Positions 16,392 through 25,484 of a stretch of 64,000 nucleotides of DNA are shown here, piece by piece. The notes below the pieces were generated by a model that saw only the letters and a program-made list of their open reading frames with translations, ran no database searches and was not told the DNA's origin. The translations under genes were made by a program, and so were the position numbers. This DNA comes from Cacconaster sp045601245 (GTDB lineage Bacteria; Bacteroidota; Bacteroidia; Bacteroidales; UBA932), in contig JAZRZH010000044.1 of NCBI GenBank assembly GCA_045601245.1, positions 1 through 64,000 of the forward strand. The letters run 5' to 3'. Each line of letters starts with the position of its first letter. Positions within the stretch are counted from its first letter, which is position 1.

Positions 16392-18172
16392 TGAGAAACA
16401 GACTCACAACGGCAATCATCATTCTCGGATTCCTCGCGTGTTGCTTCGTATCGCGCTCCTGCGCCAATACGACCACGCCTCCGGGCGGAGGCCCGAAGGA
16501 CACGATCCCTCCCGTCATCGTCAAGGTGACCCCGGAGGCATATGCATTGAATTTCCCGCTCACGGAAGGAAAGGTTGCGATACTGTTCGACGAATATACC
16601 GTCGTCAAGGAAGCGAACGACATCCTGCTCTCCCCGCCGATGAAGAAAAAACCGCTATCCAAAGTCAAGGGGAAGAGCATCATCGTGACGATGCAGGACA
16701 CACTGCTGCCGGACAGGACATATACGATAGATTTCGGGCAGGCGCTGGCCGACAATAACGAAGGCAACATCGCACCGAGATATGTCTACACATTCTCCAC
16801 CGGCAACGAGATCGACTCGATGTACATCACGGGAAAAGTCATCGACTGCAAGACTCTCAAGCCTTGCCCGAAGATTCTGGTAGCGGCATATTCGGACCAG
16901 TCAGATTCAGCCTGCTTCAACACTTTCCCTGATGCGGCCTCACGTACCGACGAGTGGGGGTTCTTCACCCTGCGCAACATCAAGCCCGCCGATTTCCGTA
17001 TCATCGCATTCACGGATGAGGACGGAGACAGCAAATACAACCCGGACAGCGACAACGTGGCGTTCCTCGACTCGACATTCAAGCCGTACGGCGTAGTGCG
17101 CGACAGCATCTACGAACTGCAGAGTTTCGATATGAAGGATACGGCCAAATGCAATGAGCGCAAGGCGATGATGGAACTCTCCCTCTTCAAGGAATTGCAA
17201 AGTATCCAGTACCTGCAGAATTACGGAAGAATCAACGAGAAGTTCGGATTCCTCAAATTCAGCGCAGGAAATGTCGATATCAAAAAGATGGATTTCTTCG
17301 GCATAGATTCGACGGACATCCTGGTACAGTACAATCCTGCCCGCGACAGTCTCAACTTCTGGATCACCAGCAAGTACCACATCGAGGACAGCGTGATGCT
17401 GAGACTCACATACATGAAGACCGACTCTACCGGAGTCCTGGTAGAGACCGACGAGACCGTTTCGATGGGGATGCCTACCGACTCCGTCCTGATCAAGAAT
17501 ATCAAGGACCACGAGAAGGACACCACATTCAAGTTCACACTGACCACCACAAATGAAACCGTCGAGCAGGAAGGCATTGTCCTCGAATGCGACGTCCCGA
17601 TCAAGGATATCTGTCTTGACTCCCTTAAGTTCGTAGAAACCAATCCGAAGAACCAGACATCCGACAAAAAATTGATCTTCAGGAAAGACTCTTCAGACAT
17701 ACGCCGATTCATCCTTCTTCCCGAAGAGAAACTGACCGTAGGCTATACCTATAATCTCACAATTCCGCAGGGGGCATTCATCAATGTCAACGGCCTGCCT
17801 AATGCCGAAGAGAAAAGCAAGATTGAACTGCCGAACGACGAAAATCTCAGCTCGATATCGTTCAATGTCACCGGTGTGGACACGCGTCACATAGTGGAGC
17901 TTGTGAACGACAAGAAGGACAAGGTCTACCGCAAATTCACGGTGGACTGCGACACCACCCTCACCTGCCCTTATCTCAAGATGGAGAAATATTCCATCAG
18001 GATCACACAGGACAGCAACCGCAACGGCATCTACGATATGGGAAACCTGTTGGAGAAGCGTCAGCCGGAGAAGGTACGAATAGTCATCTTCGAAGACGGC
18101 AAGGATTTCATCGACCTGCCTGAACGCACAGACCTGGAGCAGGAAATCAACATCAGGGAGATATTCAAATGA
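16391..18172 (+). CDS. Ig-like (Big_5) domain lipoprotein
   Basis: A 593-residue lipoprotein with leader RNRLTTAIIILGFLACCFVS and lipid-attachment cysteine in RSCANTTTPPGG. Residues about 30-125 are a bacterial Ig-like Big_5 domain (GGPKDTIPPVIVKVTPEAYA, KVAILFDEY, LPDRTYTIDFGQALADNNEG). The remainder is beta-rich, with a prealbumin-like ITGKVIDC repeat and a FTDEDGDSKYNPDSDN loop. Such proteins commonly sit near rel and ispG in this phylum; the function is unknown, presumably cell-envelope structural. The start overlaps the rel stop by one base, and its own stop overlaps the next gene by four bases (ATGA), so translation is coupled. A longer in-frame extension back to 16124 overlaps rel and is rejected. 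Confidence 0.88.
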   Translation: MRNRLTTAIIILGFLACCFVSRSCANTTTPPGGGPKDTIPPVIVKVTPEAYALNFPLTEGKVAILFDEYTVVKEANDILLSPPMKKKPLSKVKGKSIIVTMQDTLLPDRTYTIDFGQALADNNEGNIAPRYVYTFSTGNEIDSMYITGKVIDCKTLKPCPKILVAAYSDQSDSACFNTFPDAASRTDEWGFFTLRNIKPADFRIIAFTDEDGDSKYNPDSDNVAFLDSTFKPYGVVRDSIYELQSFDMKDTAKCNERKAMMELSLFKELQSIQYLQNYGRINEKFGFLKFSAGNVDIKKMDFFGIDSTDILVQYNPARDSLNFWITSKYHIEDSVMLRLTYMKTDSTGVLVETDETVSMGMPTDSVLIKNIKDHEKDTTFKFTLTTTNETVEQEGIVLECDVPIKDICLDSLKFVETNPKNQTSDKKLIFRKDSSDIRRFILLPEEKLTVGYTYNLTIPQGAFINVNGLPNAEEKSKIELPNDENLSSISFNVTGVDTRHIVELVNDKKDKVYRKFTVDCDTTLTCPYLKMEKYSIRITQDSNRNGIYDMGNLLEKRQPEKVRIVIFEDGKDFIDLPERTDLEQEINIREIFK

Positions 18173-18858
18173 AAAGATTGATAATCGCTGCAATCCTGGC
18201 GCTGACCGGTTTTTCGATCGCAGCGCAGGACAACAACCAGTTCGTATTCGAACTCGGCGATGATTTCGCGAACATAGATACCATCCCGCAGGCGAAGAAA
18301 TTCAAGAGCCTCCATATGGTAGGTCTCAAATACTCTTACGACCTCTGCACCGTGCAGGCGACTCCGGACATCGGACAGGGATACATATCATCGTCCAGGA
18401 ATTTATATCTGACGTACACCTACTACCACGACCTTTGGGACTACATCAACATCTTCGGTCTCCAGCTGGGCGTCAAATACGGCGAGCAGGGCTACAGTTC
18501 CGAGTATTCGGACTGGGGCGAGCGGAACAGAATCATTGAATTACCGTTCCTTTCTCAGGTTCATCTTGATGCCGGGCCAATGAGATTCCTTATCGACCTG
18601 GGACCTTACTACGCTTACAGAATCGGAACCGACAAGGCAGGAGGTTTCGACCAATACGACATCCGGCATGACTACGGCATCGAAGGTGGAGCCGGCATAG
18701 CGTTCGTTTTCAAACCATTCGAGATACAGATCGAGGGCATTTACAAGTATTCGCTCTGCAGTATGTATCACACCAACAAATACAGTGACCTGTACTGGGT
18801 ACTCGCTTATCCGAGGAACATTATGATCAGTGCGGGTCTTTTCTTCCATCTCTGGTAA
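18169..18858 (+). CDS. PorT-like outer-membrane beta-barrel protein
   Basis: A 229-residue protein with signal peptide KRLIIAAILALTGFSIAAQ. Beta strands with aromatic girdles follow (LYLTYTYYHDLWDYINIFGL, FLIDLGPYYAYRIG, EIQIEGIYKYSL), ending in ISAGLFFHLW. This fits the PF13568/PorT-like barrel class, which includes a type IX secretion component; membership in that secretion system cannot be claimed from sequence alone. Third gene of the rel operon; ispG starts four bases after its stop. Confidence 0.8.
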   Translation: MKRLIIAAILALTGFSIAAQDNNQFVFELGDDFANIDTIPQAKKFKSLHMVGLKYSYDLCTVQATPDIGQGYISSSRNLYLTYTYYHDLWDYINIFGLQLGVKYGEQGYSSEYSDWGERNRIIELPFLSQVHLDAGPMRFLIDLGPYYAYRIGTDKAGGFDQYDIRHDYGIEGGAGIAFVFKPFEIQIEGIYKYSLCSMYHTNKYSDLYWVLAYPRNIMISAGLFFHLW

Positions 18859-18862
18859 TATT

Positions 18863-20182
18863 ATGAAGCAGATTTCATTCACGATAGGCAAGGCAGTTGA
18901 AGGGCATCCGGAAAGCATTGTCACAATCGGCGGAGGCGCACCGGTCCTTATTCAGACAATGTGCAACACCGCGACACAGGACGTCGATGCGTCCGTGGCA
19001 CAGTGCCGCTCAATGTATCAAGCCGGCGCCCAGCTCATCCGCCTGACCACACAGGGCCCGAAAGAGGTTGCGGCTCTCGCTGTCATCAAATCAAGGCTCC
19101 ACGGCGAGGGCATCTTCACCCCGCTGGTAGCTGACGTGCATTTCAGCGCCGACGTGGCGCTTGCAGTGGCACGCGTTGCTGACAAGGTGCGCATCAATCC
19201 CGGCAATTTCGCCCCTGTCCACGAGGATGCCTGCCGCAAGTTCCGCGAGCTGATAGGCGTCTGCCGCGAGTGCGGTACCGTGCTGCGCATAGGCCTCAAC
19301 CACGGCTCGCTCGGCGAACGCATCACAACGCTCTACGGCAACACACCTCTGGCGATGAAGGAGGCGGTGATGGAGTGGCTCAGAATGTGCGTGGAGCAGG
19401 ATTTCTACAATGTCGTGGTATCATTGAAGGCCAGCAACACCCGCGTGATGGTGGATGCATACAGGCTTCTCGACGCCGCAATGCGCGAAGAATTCGGATG
19501 CGTCTTCCCTTTCCATCTCGGAGTAACCGAGGCCGGGAACGGCGACCAGGGGCGCATCAAGTCCGCAGTCGGCATCTCCACCCTGCTCAAGGAAGGGATA
19601 GGCGACACAATCCGCGTCTCGCTGACGGAGAATCCGGTCAATGAAATCGAAGCCGGAAGGCAGATAGTCGCCGCCTTCGAAGATGAGGAGGGTCCGATCG
19701 ATGCTGCTTCCTGGAACGAATTCATTATCCGCGCCTCAGTGATGTACGGCCCTGCCCTGCTGGATTGCCGCATAGATGACATTGACCTTAGCGGCAGCAC
19801 TGTGGCAGGAAAGGAGATCGGATCCGAGGAACTGGAAATCTTCGAGGATATGCTTCTCCAGGCGTGCCGCAGGCGCTTCACCAAGCCTGAGTATATCGCG
19901 TGCCCGGGATGCGGACGCACACTCTACAATCTGGAGGACACTTTCAATGAAGTCAAGCGCCGCACCTCTCATCTGGCCGGCGTCAAGATAGCTGTGATGG
20001 GCTGCATAGTGAACGGTCCCGGCGAGATGGCGGATGCCGATTACGGCTATGTCGGCGAGGGCCGCGGCCATGTCACGCTCTACCGCGGCAGGACCCCTGT
20101 GATGCGCACAATACCTCAGGAAGAGGCGATTGACAGATTGCTCGAACTTATCGAAAGCGACCTGAAACAGGATAAAAAATAA
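18863..20182 (+). CDS. ispG: 4-hydroxy-3-methylbut-2-enyl diphosphate synthase
   Basis: A 439-residue IspG/GcpE, the penultimate step of the MEP isoprenoid pathway (reductive ring opening of MEcPP using a [4Fe-4S] cluster). The TIM barrel is complete (PVLIQTMCNTATQDVDAS, LVADVHFSADVALAV, KVRINPGNF, LRIGLNHGSL, FHLGVTEAG). The cluster domain has C347 and C350 (CPGCGR), C381 and the catalytic glutamate E388 (MGCIVNGPGE). From family knowledge many Bacteroidetes enzymes carry a central insert domain of about 250 residues; here only about 60 residues separate the barrel from CPGCGR. The start is the ATG just after the upstream stop; an in-frame extension inside the previous gene is rejected. Confidence 0.95.
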   Translation: MKQISFTIGKAVEGHPESIVTIGGGAPVLIQTMCNTATQDVDASVAQCRSMYQAGAQLIRLTTQGPKEVAALAVIKSRLHGEGIFTPLVADVHFSADVALAVARVADKVRINPGNFAPVHEDACRKFRELIGVCRECGTVLRIGLNHGSLGERITTLYGNTPLAMKEAVMEWLRMCVEQDFYNVVVSLKASNTRVMVDAYRLLDAAMREEFGCVFPFHLGVTEAGNGDQGRIKSAVGISTLLKEGIGDTIRVSLTENPVNEIEAGRQIVAAFEDEEGPIDAASWNEFIIRASVMYGPALLDCRIDDIDLSGSTVAGKEIGSEELEIFEDMLLQACRRRFTKPEYIACPGCGRTLYNLEDTFNEVKRRTSHLAGVKIAVMGCIVNGPGEMADADYGYVGEGRGHVTLYRGRTPVMRTIPQEEAIDRLLELIESDLKQDKK

Positions 20183-20188
20183 TTTGTA

Positions 20189-20196
20189 TATATTTG
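20189..20196 (+). promoter_or_regulatory. Promoter -7 box for antiporter gene
   Basis: TATATTTG seven bases before the ATG at 20204, giving a leaderless or very short-leader message. Confidence 0.65.
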
Positions 20197-20203
20197 CGGC
20201 CCT

Positions 20204-21148
20204 ATGATAGTAACAGATATACTTCTATTCATTCTGGGCGCCGCGCTCGTGATATTCGGCGCGGACTGGCTCGTCGACGGTGCATCGGGGATCGCACGCA
20301 GATTCGGGCTTTCGGAATATGTGATCGGAGCGACGATTGTCGGAATAGGCACTTCGATGCCGGAATTCGTGGTGAGCTGCATCGCAGCATTCCAGGGGAA
20401 CGCGGATATCGCCATCGGCAATGTCTCGGGATCGAATATTTTCAACACGCTCCTGATACTCGGCGTCACAGCGCTCATACTGCCGCTGTCATACACGAAA
20501 AGCAATTTCCGCACCGACCTGCCGATGAATATCGGCGTATCGCTGGCCCTGCTCCTTTTCGCGCTCGGCGGGACTGTCGGAAGAGTCGAAGGAGCCGTGC
20601 TGTTCGCCGGGTTCATCGCATATCTGATATACAATTTCAAACAGGGCAAGGACTCCGCAGAGGAAGGTACGGCTGAGGAGAAAATGGCACTGTGGAAGGC
20701 TCTGCTGCTGATTGCGGCAGGCTTCGGCGGCCTGATCTGGGGCGGCAATCTCTTCGTGGACCACGCGGTGAATATCGCCAAATATCTCAAAGTGTCGGAC
20801 GCAGTGATTGCCATAACCATAATGGCGGGCGGCACGTCTCTTCCGGAGCTTGCGGTCTGCATTGCTGCGGCGGCCAAGGGCCGCGAGCAGATGGCCATAG
20901 GCAACATAGTCGGCTCCAACATCTCCAACATCCTGCTAATAGTAGGCTTCAGCGCACTTGTGACACCGCTCAATCTGGCGCCTGTCAATATGATCAGCGT
21001 CTATGCCGTACTGGCCAGCGCAGTGCTCCTGCTGCTGTCAGCACTGCCGCTTCGCACGATGAAACTCTCCCGCTGGAAGGGAGCGATATTCATCGTTCTC
21101 TACGTGGCCTACATAATGCTCGTGCTGCGCAACGGCGCAGCCGCATAA
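20204..21148 (+). CDS. Calcium/sodium antiporter, CaCA family (YrbG-like)
   Basis: A 314-residue inner-membrane protein with about ten transmembrane helices in two inverted repeats. Each repeat carries the CaCA alpha motif: first TIVGIGTSMPEFVVSCIAA with IAIGNVSGSNIFN, second TIMAGGTSLPELAVCIAAAA with MAIGNIVGSNISN. The conserved acidic residues and Ser/Asn of the ion site are present. It exchanges Na+ (or K+/H+) for Ca2+. It has its own promoter although it lies directly behind ispG, and is convergent with folC two bases away. Confidence 0.93.
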   Translation: MIVTDILLFILGAALVIFGADWLVDGASGIARRFGLSEYVIGATIVGIGTSMPEFVVSCIAAFQGNADIAIGNVSGSNIFNTLLILGVTALILPLSYTKSNFRTDLPMNIGVSLALLLFALGGTVGRVEGAVLFAGFIAYLIYNFKQGKDSAEEGTAEEKMALWKALLLIAAGFGGLIWGGNLFVDHAVNIAKYLKVSDAVIAITIMAGGTSLPELAVCIAAAAKGREQMAIGNIVGSNISNILLIVGFSALVTPLNLAPVNMISVYAVLASAVLLLLSALPLRTMKLSRWKGAIFIVLYVAYIMLVLRNGAAA

Positions 21149-21150
21149 TC

Positions 21151-22491
21151 TTACTTTTCGGGGAACATTCCGAGGATATCGGAGACGAGATAGTTGCTGC
21201 CGGCGACGAAGATGAGGTCTTTCTCGGAGGAGAGGCTCTCGGCCATCTCTATGGCTTCCTGCGGCGAATGCGCCACGCGGGACGGAATGCTGTAGTCAGA
21301 CAGCACATTCGCCAGGTCCGCAGCGTCTATGGCCCTGTGTGTGGAAGGCGTGGTGATGATATAATTCACGTCATGGGGCAGATATTCCGCTATGGCGTGG
21401 ATGTCCTTGTCCGCCACTGCTCCCAGGACGAAGAAGATATTGTCGTAGTCACAGCAGACCTTGTCTATCTGCTCCCTTATCCAACGGAAGGCGTGGGCAT
21501 TGTGACCTGTGTCGCAGATGATGCAGGCTTTGCCGTCAGCAGCCTCGCGTATGGTCTCCCAACGCGCGCGGAGTCCCGTGATGCGGGCGGCGTTGCATAC
21601 ACCTTCGCACAGATGTGACTTCATATCGGTCTCAGGCATTGAAGCCAGATGTTCCCTGCCCCACTGCGTGCCGCAAAGCACTCTCAGAGCGGTGTCCAGA
21701 GTACGCAGGTTGCGCTCCTGATAGTCACCTTTTAGGTCCATACCCGTCAACGAAACGTTTATGAACTGCGCTGTGAGGCTTTCTGCGAAAGTTATCGGGC
21801 TGCCACAGGATGCAGCTTTCGCCTCAAAGACGGGAGCGGTCTCAGGCAGTGCCTCGCCTATGACCACAGGGACTCCGGGCTTGATTATGCCGGCCTTCTC
21901 CCCAGCCACTTCGGCAAGAGTATGTCCGAGATACTGACAATGCTCGAGCGAAATATTGGTGATTATGCTCAGCACAGGTGTGATGATATTGGTAGAGTCA
22001 AGCCTTCCGCCGAGTCCTACTTCTATCACGGCGACATCAACCTTCTCCTTTGCAAAGAAATCGAACGCCATCGCGGTAGTAATTTCAAAGAATGATGGAT
22101 TGACCTCGTCAAACTGCGGCCTCATCCTCTCGACAAACTCAAGAACAGCCTCTTCCGATATCATTCCGCACTCCGGAGCAGCGCCTCCGTCAGGGATGGA
22201 GACAATTTTCATCCTCTCGCGGAAATCGGTCAGATGCGGGGATGTGTAAAGTCCGACCTTCAGCCCGCAGGAAGCGAGCGCGGAGGCCGTCATTGACGTA
22301 ACGGAACCCTTGCCGTTGGTGCCGGCCACGTGGATTGAAGGAAAATTCCTGTGGGGATGTCCGAGGGCATCATCAAGAATGCCCATCGTCTCGATTCCGG
22401 GCTTGTATGCGCGGTCCCCGACCACCTGATAGGAAGGGAACTGATTGAAGAGCCACTCGAGCATGGCGCTGTATTTTTCCTTGAACTCCAT
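21151..22491 (-). CDS. folC: Folylpolyglutamate / dihydrofolate synthase
   Basis: A 446-residue Mur-ligase-family enzyme that adds glutamate to dihydropteroate and tetrahydrofolate. The P-loop is in SIHVAGTNGKGSVTSM, the substrate loop in LYTSPHLTDFRERM, the central ATPase motif in NISLEHCQYLGHTLAEVAGE with KAGIIKPG, and the C-terminal Rossmann domain around CIICDTGHNAHAF. The length is normal. The start codon is seven bases from a TACTTTTG box, so the message is close to leaderless. Divergent from ppdK. Confidence 0.95.
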   Translation of the reverse strand: MEFKEKYSAMLEWLFNQFPSYQVVGDRAYKPGIETMGILDDALGHPHRNFPSIHVAGTNGKGSVTSMTASALASCGLKVGLYTSPHLTDFRERMKIVSIPDGGAAPECGMISEEAVLEFVERMRPQFDEVNPSFFEITTAMAFDFFAKEKVDVAVIEVGLGGRLDSTNIITPVLSIITNISLEHCQYLGHTLAEVAGEKAGIIKPGVPVVIGEALPETAPVFEAKAASCGSPITFAESLTAQFINVSLTGMDLKGDYQERNLRTLDTALRVLCGTQWGREHLASMPETDMKSHLCEGVCNAARITGLRARWETIREAADGKACIICDTGHNAHAFRWIREQIDKVCCDYDNIFFVLGAVADKDIHAIAEYLPHDVNYIITTPSTHRAIDAADLANVLSDYSIPSRVAHSPQEAIEMAESLSSEKDLIFVAGSNYLVSDILGMFPEK

Positions 22492-22498
22492 AGTACCG

Positions 22499-22506
22499 CA
22501 AAAGTA
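22499..22506 (-). promoter_or_regulatory. Promoter -7 box for folC
   Basis: TACTTTTG on the minus strand, seven bases before the folC ATG. Confidence 0.55.
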
Positions 22507-22538
22507 GTCATACGCTATGATTATTGCAATTATTTCAT

Positions 22539-22546
22539 TATATTTG
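22539..22546 (+). promoter_or_regulatory. Promoter -7 box for ppdK
   Basis: TATATTTG, 50 bases before the ppdK ATG, in a divergent arrangement with the folC promoter; the two boxes are 32 bases apart. Confidence 0.65.
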
Positions 22547-22596
22547 CGTGTTTAAGAATATCATAAATATCAACTATAGTTTTATATTTCAACCAT

Positions 22597-25314
22597 ATGA
22601 CAAAAAGAGTTTACCGCTTCGGCGGCAAAAGTGCCGAAGGTAACGGCAAAATGAGAAATGAGCTGGGTGGCAAGGGTGCCAACCTGGCCGAAATGTGCAA
22701 GATCGGAATCCCTGTTCCGGCAGGTTTCACCATCACGACTGGCGCATGCGTCGAGTATTTCGACCTCGGCGGAAAATATCCGGAAGGACTTGAGAAGGAC
22801 GTCAACGACGCTCTCGCAGCTACAGAAAAAATAATGGGCAAGAAATTCGGTGATCCGAAGGATCCTCTCCTCGTATCCTGCCGCTCGGGCGCACGCAGCT
22901 CCATGCCGGGTATGATGGAGACCGTCCTCAACATCGGTCTCTGCTCAGCGACAATCCCGGGCCTCATCGAGAAGACCAATAACCCGCGCTTCGTGTATGA
23001 CGCATACCGCCGACTCATAATGATGTATTCAGACGTCGTTATGGAGAAGGCTGAAGGCATCGAGCCGGAGGACGGCAAGGGTATCCGCGTGCAGCTGGAC
23101 AATATGCTCGCTGACGTCAAGAAGGAGAAGGGGTACACGAGCGATACCGACCTCACCACAGAGGATCTCATCGCTCTCTGCGACGCATTCAAGAAGCGCG
23201 TCAAGAAAGTGCTCAAGGCTGAATTCCCTGATGACGCCAAGGCTCAGCTCTGGGGCGGCATCGGTGCAGTGTTCAAGTCCTGGAACGGCCGCCGCGCCAT
23301 CGCCTACCGTCGCATCGAAGGCATCCCTGATGACTGGGGAACCGCTGTCAACGTCCAGTCAATGGTATTCGGCAACATGGGCGAGACTTCCGCAACCGGC
23401 GTTGCTTTCTCACGCAACCCTGCAACCGGAGAGAACAAGTTCTATGGCGAATGGCTCATCAATGCACAGGGCGAGGACGTCGTAGCCGGCATCCGCACCC
23501 CTAACCCTCTCAACGAGGCCACCAAGAACGACAAGAACCGCAATATGGCATCCCTCGAAACCGCAATGCCTGAGGTTTACAAGGAACTCGACGCTATCCA
23601 GAACAAGCTCGAGGACCATTACAAGGATATGCAGGATATCGAGTTCACGATCCAGGACGGCAAACTCTGGATGCTCCAGTGCCGTGTCGGCAAGCGCACA
23701 GGTATCGCCGCCCTCAATATGGCGATGGATATGCTGAAGGAAAAACTCATCGACGAGAAGGAGGCAATTATGCGCGTTGCTCCAAAGCAGCTCAATGAGA
23801 TCCTCCTCCCTGTCCTCAATCCTGACGCTGAGAAGAAGGCCACCCCTGTCGCAAGCGGTCTGCCTGCAGGTCCTGGAGGAGCGGTCGGCAAGATTTATTT
23901 CACTTCCGAGGCTGCAATCGCCGCAACCAAGAAGGGCGAGAAGGTCATCCTCATCCGTGAAGAAACCAACCCAGAGGACGTCGAGGGTATGCGCGCATGC
24001 TCAGGCCTTCTCACTGCACGCGGAGGTATGACATCCCACGCAGCCCTTGTGGCACGCGGCTGGGGCAAGTGCTGCATCGTAGGATGCGACGCCGTCAGTT
24101 TTATCGAAAAATGCGGCAAGAAGAAGGTCGTTGTTGCAGGTAAGGAATACGGAGAGGGAGAATGGTTCTCACTCAACGGAACCAAGGGTCTCGTATATGC
24201 CGAGAAGATTGACACTATGAGCGCTTCCGAGAACCCGTGCTTCGTTAAGTTCATGAAGATGGTCGACAAGTACCGCAAGCTCGGTGTCCGCGCCAACGCT
24301 GACAACCCTGAGGATGCTCAGAAGGCAATTGAATTCGGTGCAGAAGGCATCGGGCTCTTCCGTATCGAGCATATGTTCTATGGCAAGAACTCCGAGGCCC
24401 CTCTCGCAAAGCTCCGCAAGATGATCCACAGCACAACCCTCGAGGAGCGCGTAAAGGCCCTCAAGGAACTCGAGCCGTACGTAAAGAAGGCTACTAAGAA
24501 CACTATGAAGGTTCTCGAAGGCCGTCCTGTCACATTCCGTCTCCTCGACCCTCCATTGCATGAATTCGTGCCTCAGAGCCCTGACAAGCAGAAGGAGCTC
24601 GCAGCAGAACTCGGCATCACCGTAAAGGCCGTCAAGGAACGCGGTGAATCACTCCACGAGGTCAACCCTATGATGGGTCACCGCGGAGTACGTCTCGGTG
24701 TCACATATCCTGAAATCAGCCGTATGCAGTTCAAGGCTATCTTCACCGCTGCCGCAGAACTCATCAAGGAAGGTGTAAAGGTATGTCCTGAAATTATGGT
24801 CCCTGTAACGGTTTGCGTCAACGAGCTCGACTTCACCAAGAAGATCGCTGAAGAGGAAAAGGCCGCAGTCGAGAAGAAATTCGGCTTCGCCATTGACTAC
24901 AAGTATGGCACAATGATCGAAATCCCTCGCGCGGCAATCCTTGCTGACCAGATGGCAAAGACTGCACAGTTCTTCTCATTCGGTACCAACGACCTCACAC
25001 AGATGACATTCGGATTCTCACGCGACGACATCGGAGCATTCATGCCTGATTACCTCGACAACAAGATACTTCCTTGCGATCCGTTCCAGAACCTCGACCA
25101 GAGTGCCGTGGGATACCTTGTCGACCTCGGTCTCAAGGGCGGCCGCAAGACCAATCCGAAACTCAAGGTCGGCATCTGCGGCGAGCACGGCGGCGACCCT
25201 GCTTCCATCGCATTCTGCCACAAGATCGGAATGAACTACGTTTCCTGCTCACCGTTCCGCGTGCCTATCGCACGTCTTGCAGCGGCGCAGGCTGCAATCA
25301 AGCAGAACAATTAG
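22597..25314 (+). CDS. ppdK: Pyruvate, phosphate dikinase
   Basis: A 905-residue enzyme that interconverts pyruvate + ATP + Pi with PEP + AMP + PPi. The N-terminal ATP-grasp part has NELGGKGANLAEM, VSCRSGARSSMPGMMETVLN and FSRNPATGE. The phosphohistidine domain has the active histidine H481 in TARGGMTSHAALVARGWG. The C-terminal PEP/pyruvate barrel has LFRIEHMF, ALAELGITVKAVKERGE-like linker sequence, FGTNDLTQMTFGFSRDD and the catalytic cysteine in VGICGEHGGDP. Full length with no defects. The gene has its own promoter and a strong terminator, and marks the last host gene before the prophage. Confidence 0.97.
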   Translation: MTKRVYRFGGKSAEGNGKMRNELGGKGANLAEMCKIGIPVPAGFTITTGACVEYFDLGGKYPEGLEKDVNDALAATEKIMGKKFGDPKDPLLVSCRSGARSSMPGMMETVLNIGLCSATIPGLIEKTNNPRFVYDAYRRLIMMYSDVVMEKAEGIEPEDGKGIRVQLDNMLADVKKEKGYTSDTDLTTEDLIALCDAFKKRVKKVLKAEFPDDAKAQLWGGIGAVFKSWNGRRAIAYRRIEGIPDDWGTAVNVQSMVFGNMGETSATGVAFSRNPATGENKFYGEWLINAQGEDVVAGIRTPNPLNEATKNDKNRNMASLETAMPEVYKELDAIQNKLEDHYKDMQDIEFTIQDGKLWMLQCRVGKRTGIAALNMAMDMLKEKLIDEKEAIMRVAPKQLNEILLPVLNPDAEKKATPVASGLPAGPGGAVGKIYFTSEAAIAATKKGEKVILIREETNPEDVEGMRACSGLLTARGGMTSHAALVARGWGKCCIVGCDAVSFIEKCGKKKVVVAGKEYGEGEWFSLNGTKGLVYAEKIDTMSASENPCFVKFMKMVDKYRKLGVRANADNPEDAQKAIEFGAEGIGLFRIEHMFYGKNSEAPLAKLRKMIHSTTLEERVKALKELEPYVKKATKNTMKVLEGRPVTFRLLDPPLHEFVPQSPDKQKELAAELGITVKAVKERGESLHEVNPMMGHRGVRLGVTYPEISRMQFKAIFTAAAELIKEGVKVCPEIMVPVTVCVNELDFTKKIAEEEKAAVEKKFGFAIDYKYGTMIEIPRAAILADQMAKTAQFFSFGTNDLTQMTFGFSRDDIGAFMPDYLDNKILPCDPFQNLDQSAVGYLVDLGLKGGRKTNPKLKVGICGEHGGDPASIAFCHKIGMNYVSCSPFRVPIARLAAAQAAIKQNN

Positions 25315-25334
25315 AGAGCTAATTATCAATAAAT

Positions 25335-25381
25335 TAGGCGGTAATGTGGCTCGCACGGGCTACTGCCGCCTATTTTCTTTT
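25335..25381 (+). terminator. Rho-independent terminator after ppdK
   Basis: Stem AGGCGGTA (25336-25343) with TGCCGCCT (25364-25371), eight pairs including one G-U, followed by TATTTTCTTTT. Confidence 0.8.
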
Positions 25382-25389
25382 CGTTCATT

Positions 25390-25408
25390 CTGCACGTTTT
25401 TCGTGCAG
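25390..25408. repeat. Perfect hairpin near prophage left end
   Basis: CTGCACG-TTTTT-CGTGCAG: seven-pair stem, five-base loop, between the ppdK terminator and the integrase. It shares the CTGCAC/GTGCAG core with the hairpins at 8986-9115. Possible att-proximal or regulatory site. Confidence 0.5.
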
Positions 25409-25484
25409 ACCTTACGTGAAAATTTAGAGAGAATTGAGAAGCTCCGCACGTTGGCTTTAGAGTTGATTTAGACACGCACAAGAT

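Noticed and set aside
20692..21618. Open frame of 308 codons crossing the antiporter end and folC
   Set aside because: Overlaps two well supported genes on shifted/opposite frames; composition is Arg/Gly/His-rich noise.
25385..25484. attL core sequence for the prophage
   Set aside because: The right end is outside the window, so no direct repeat can be identified; only an approximate boundary is given.
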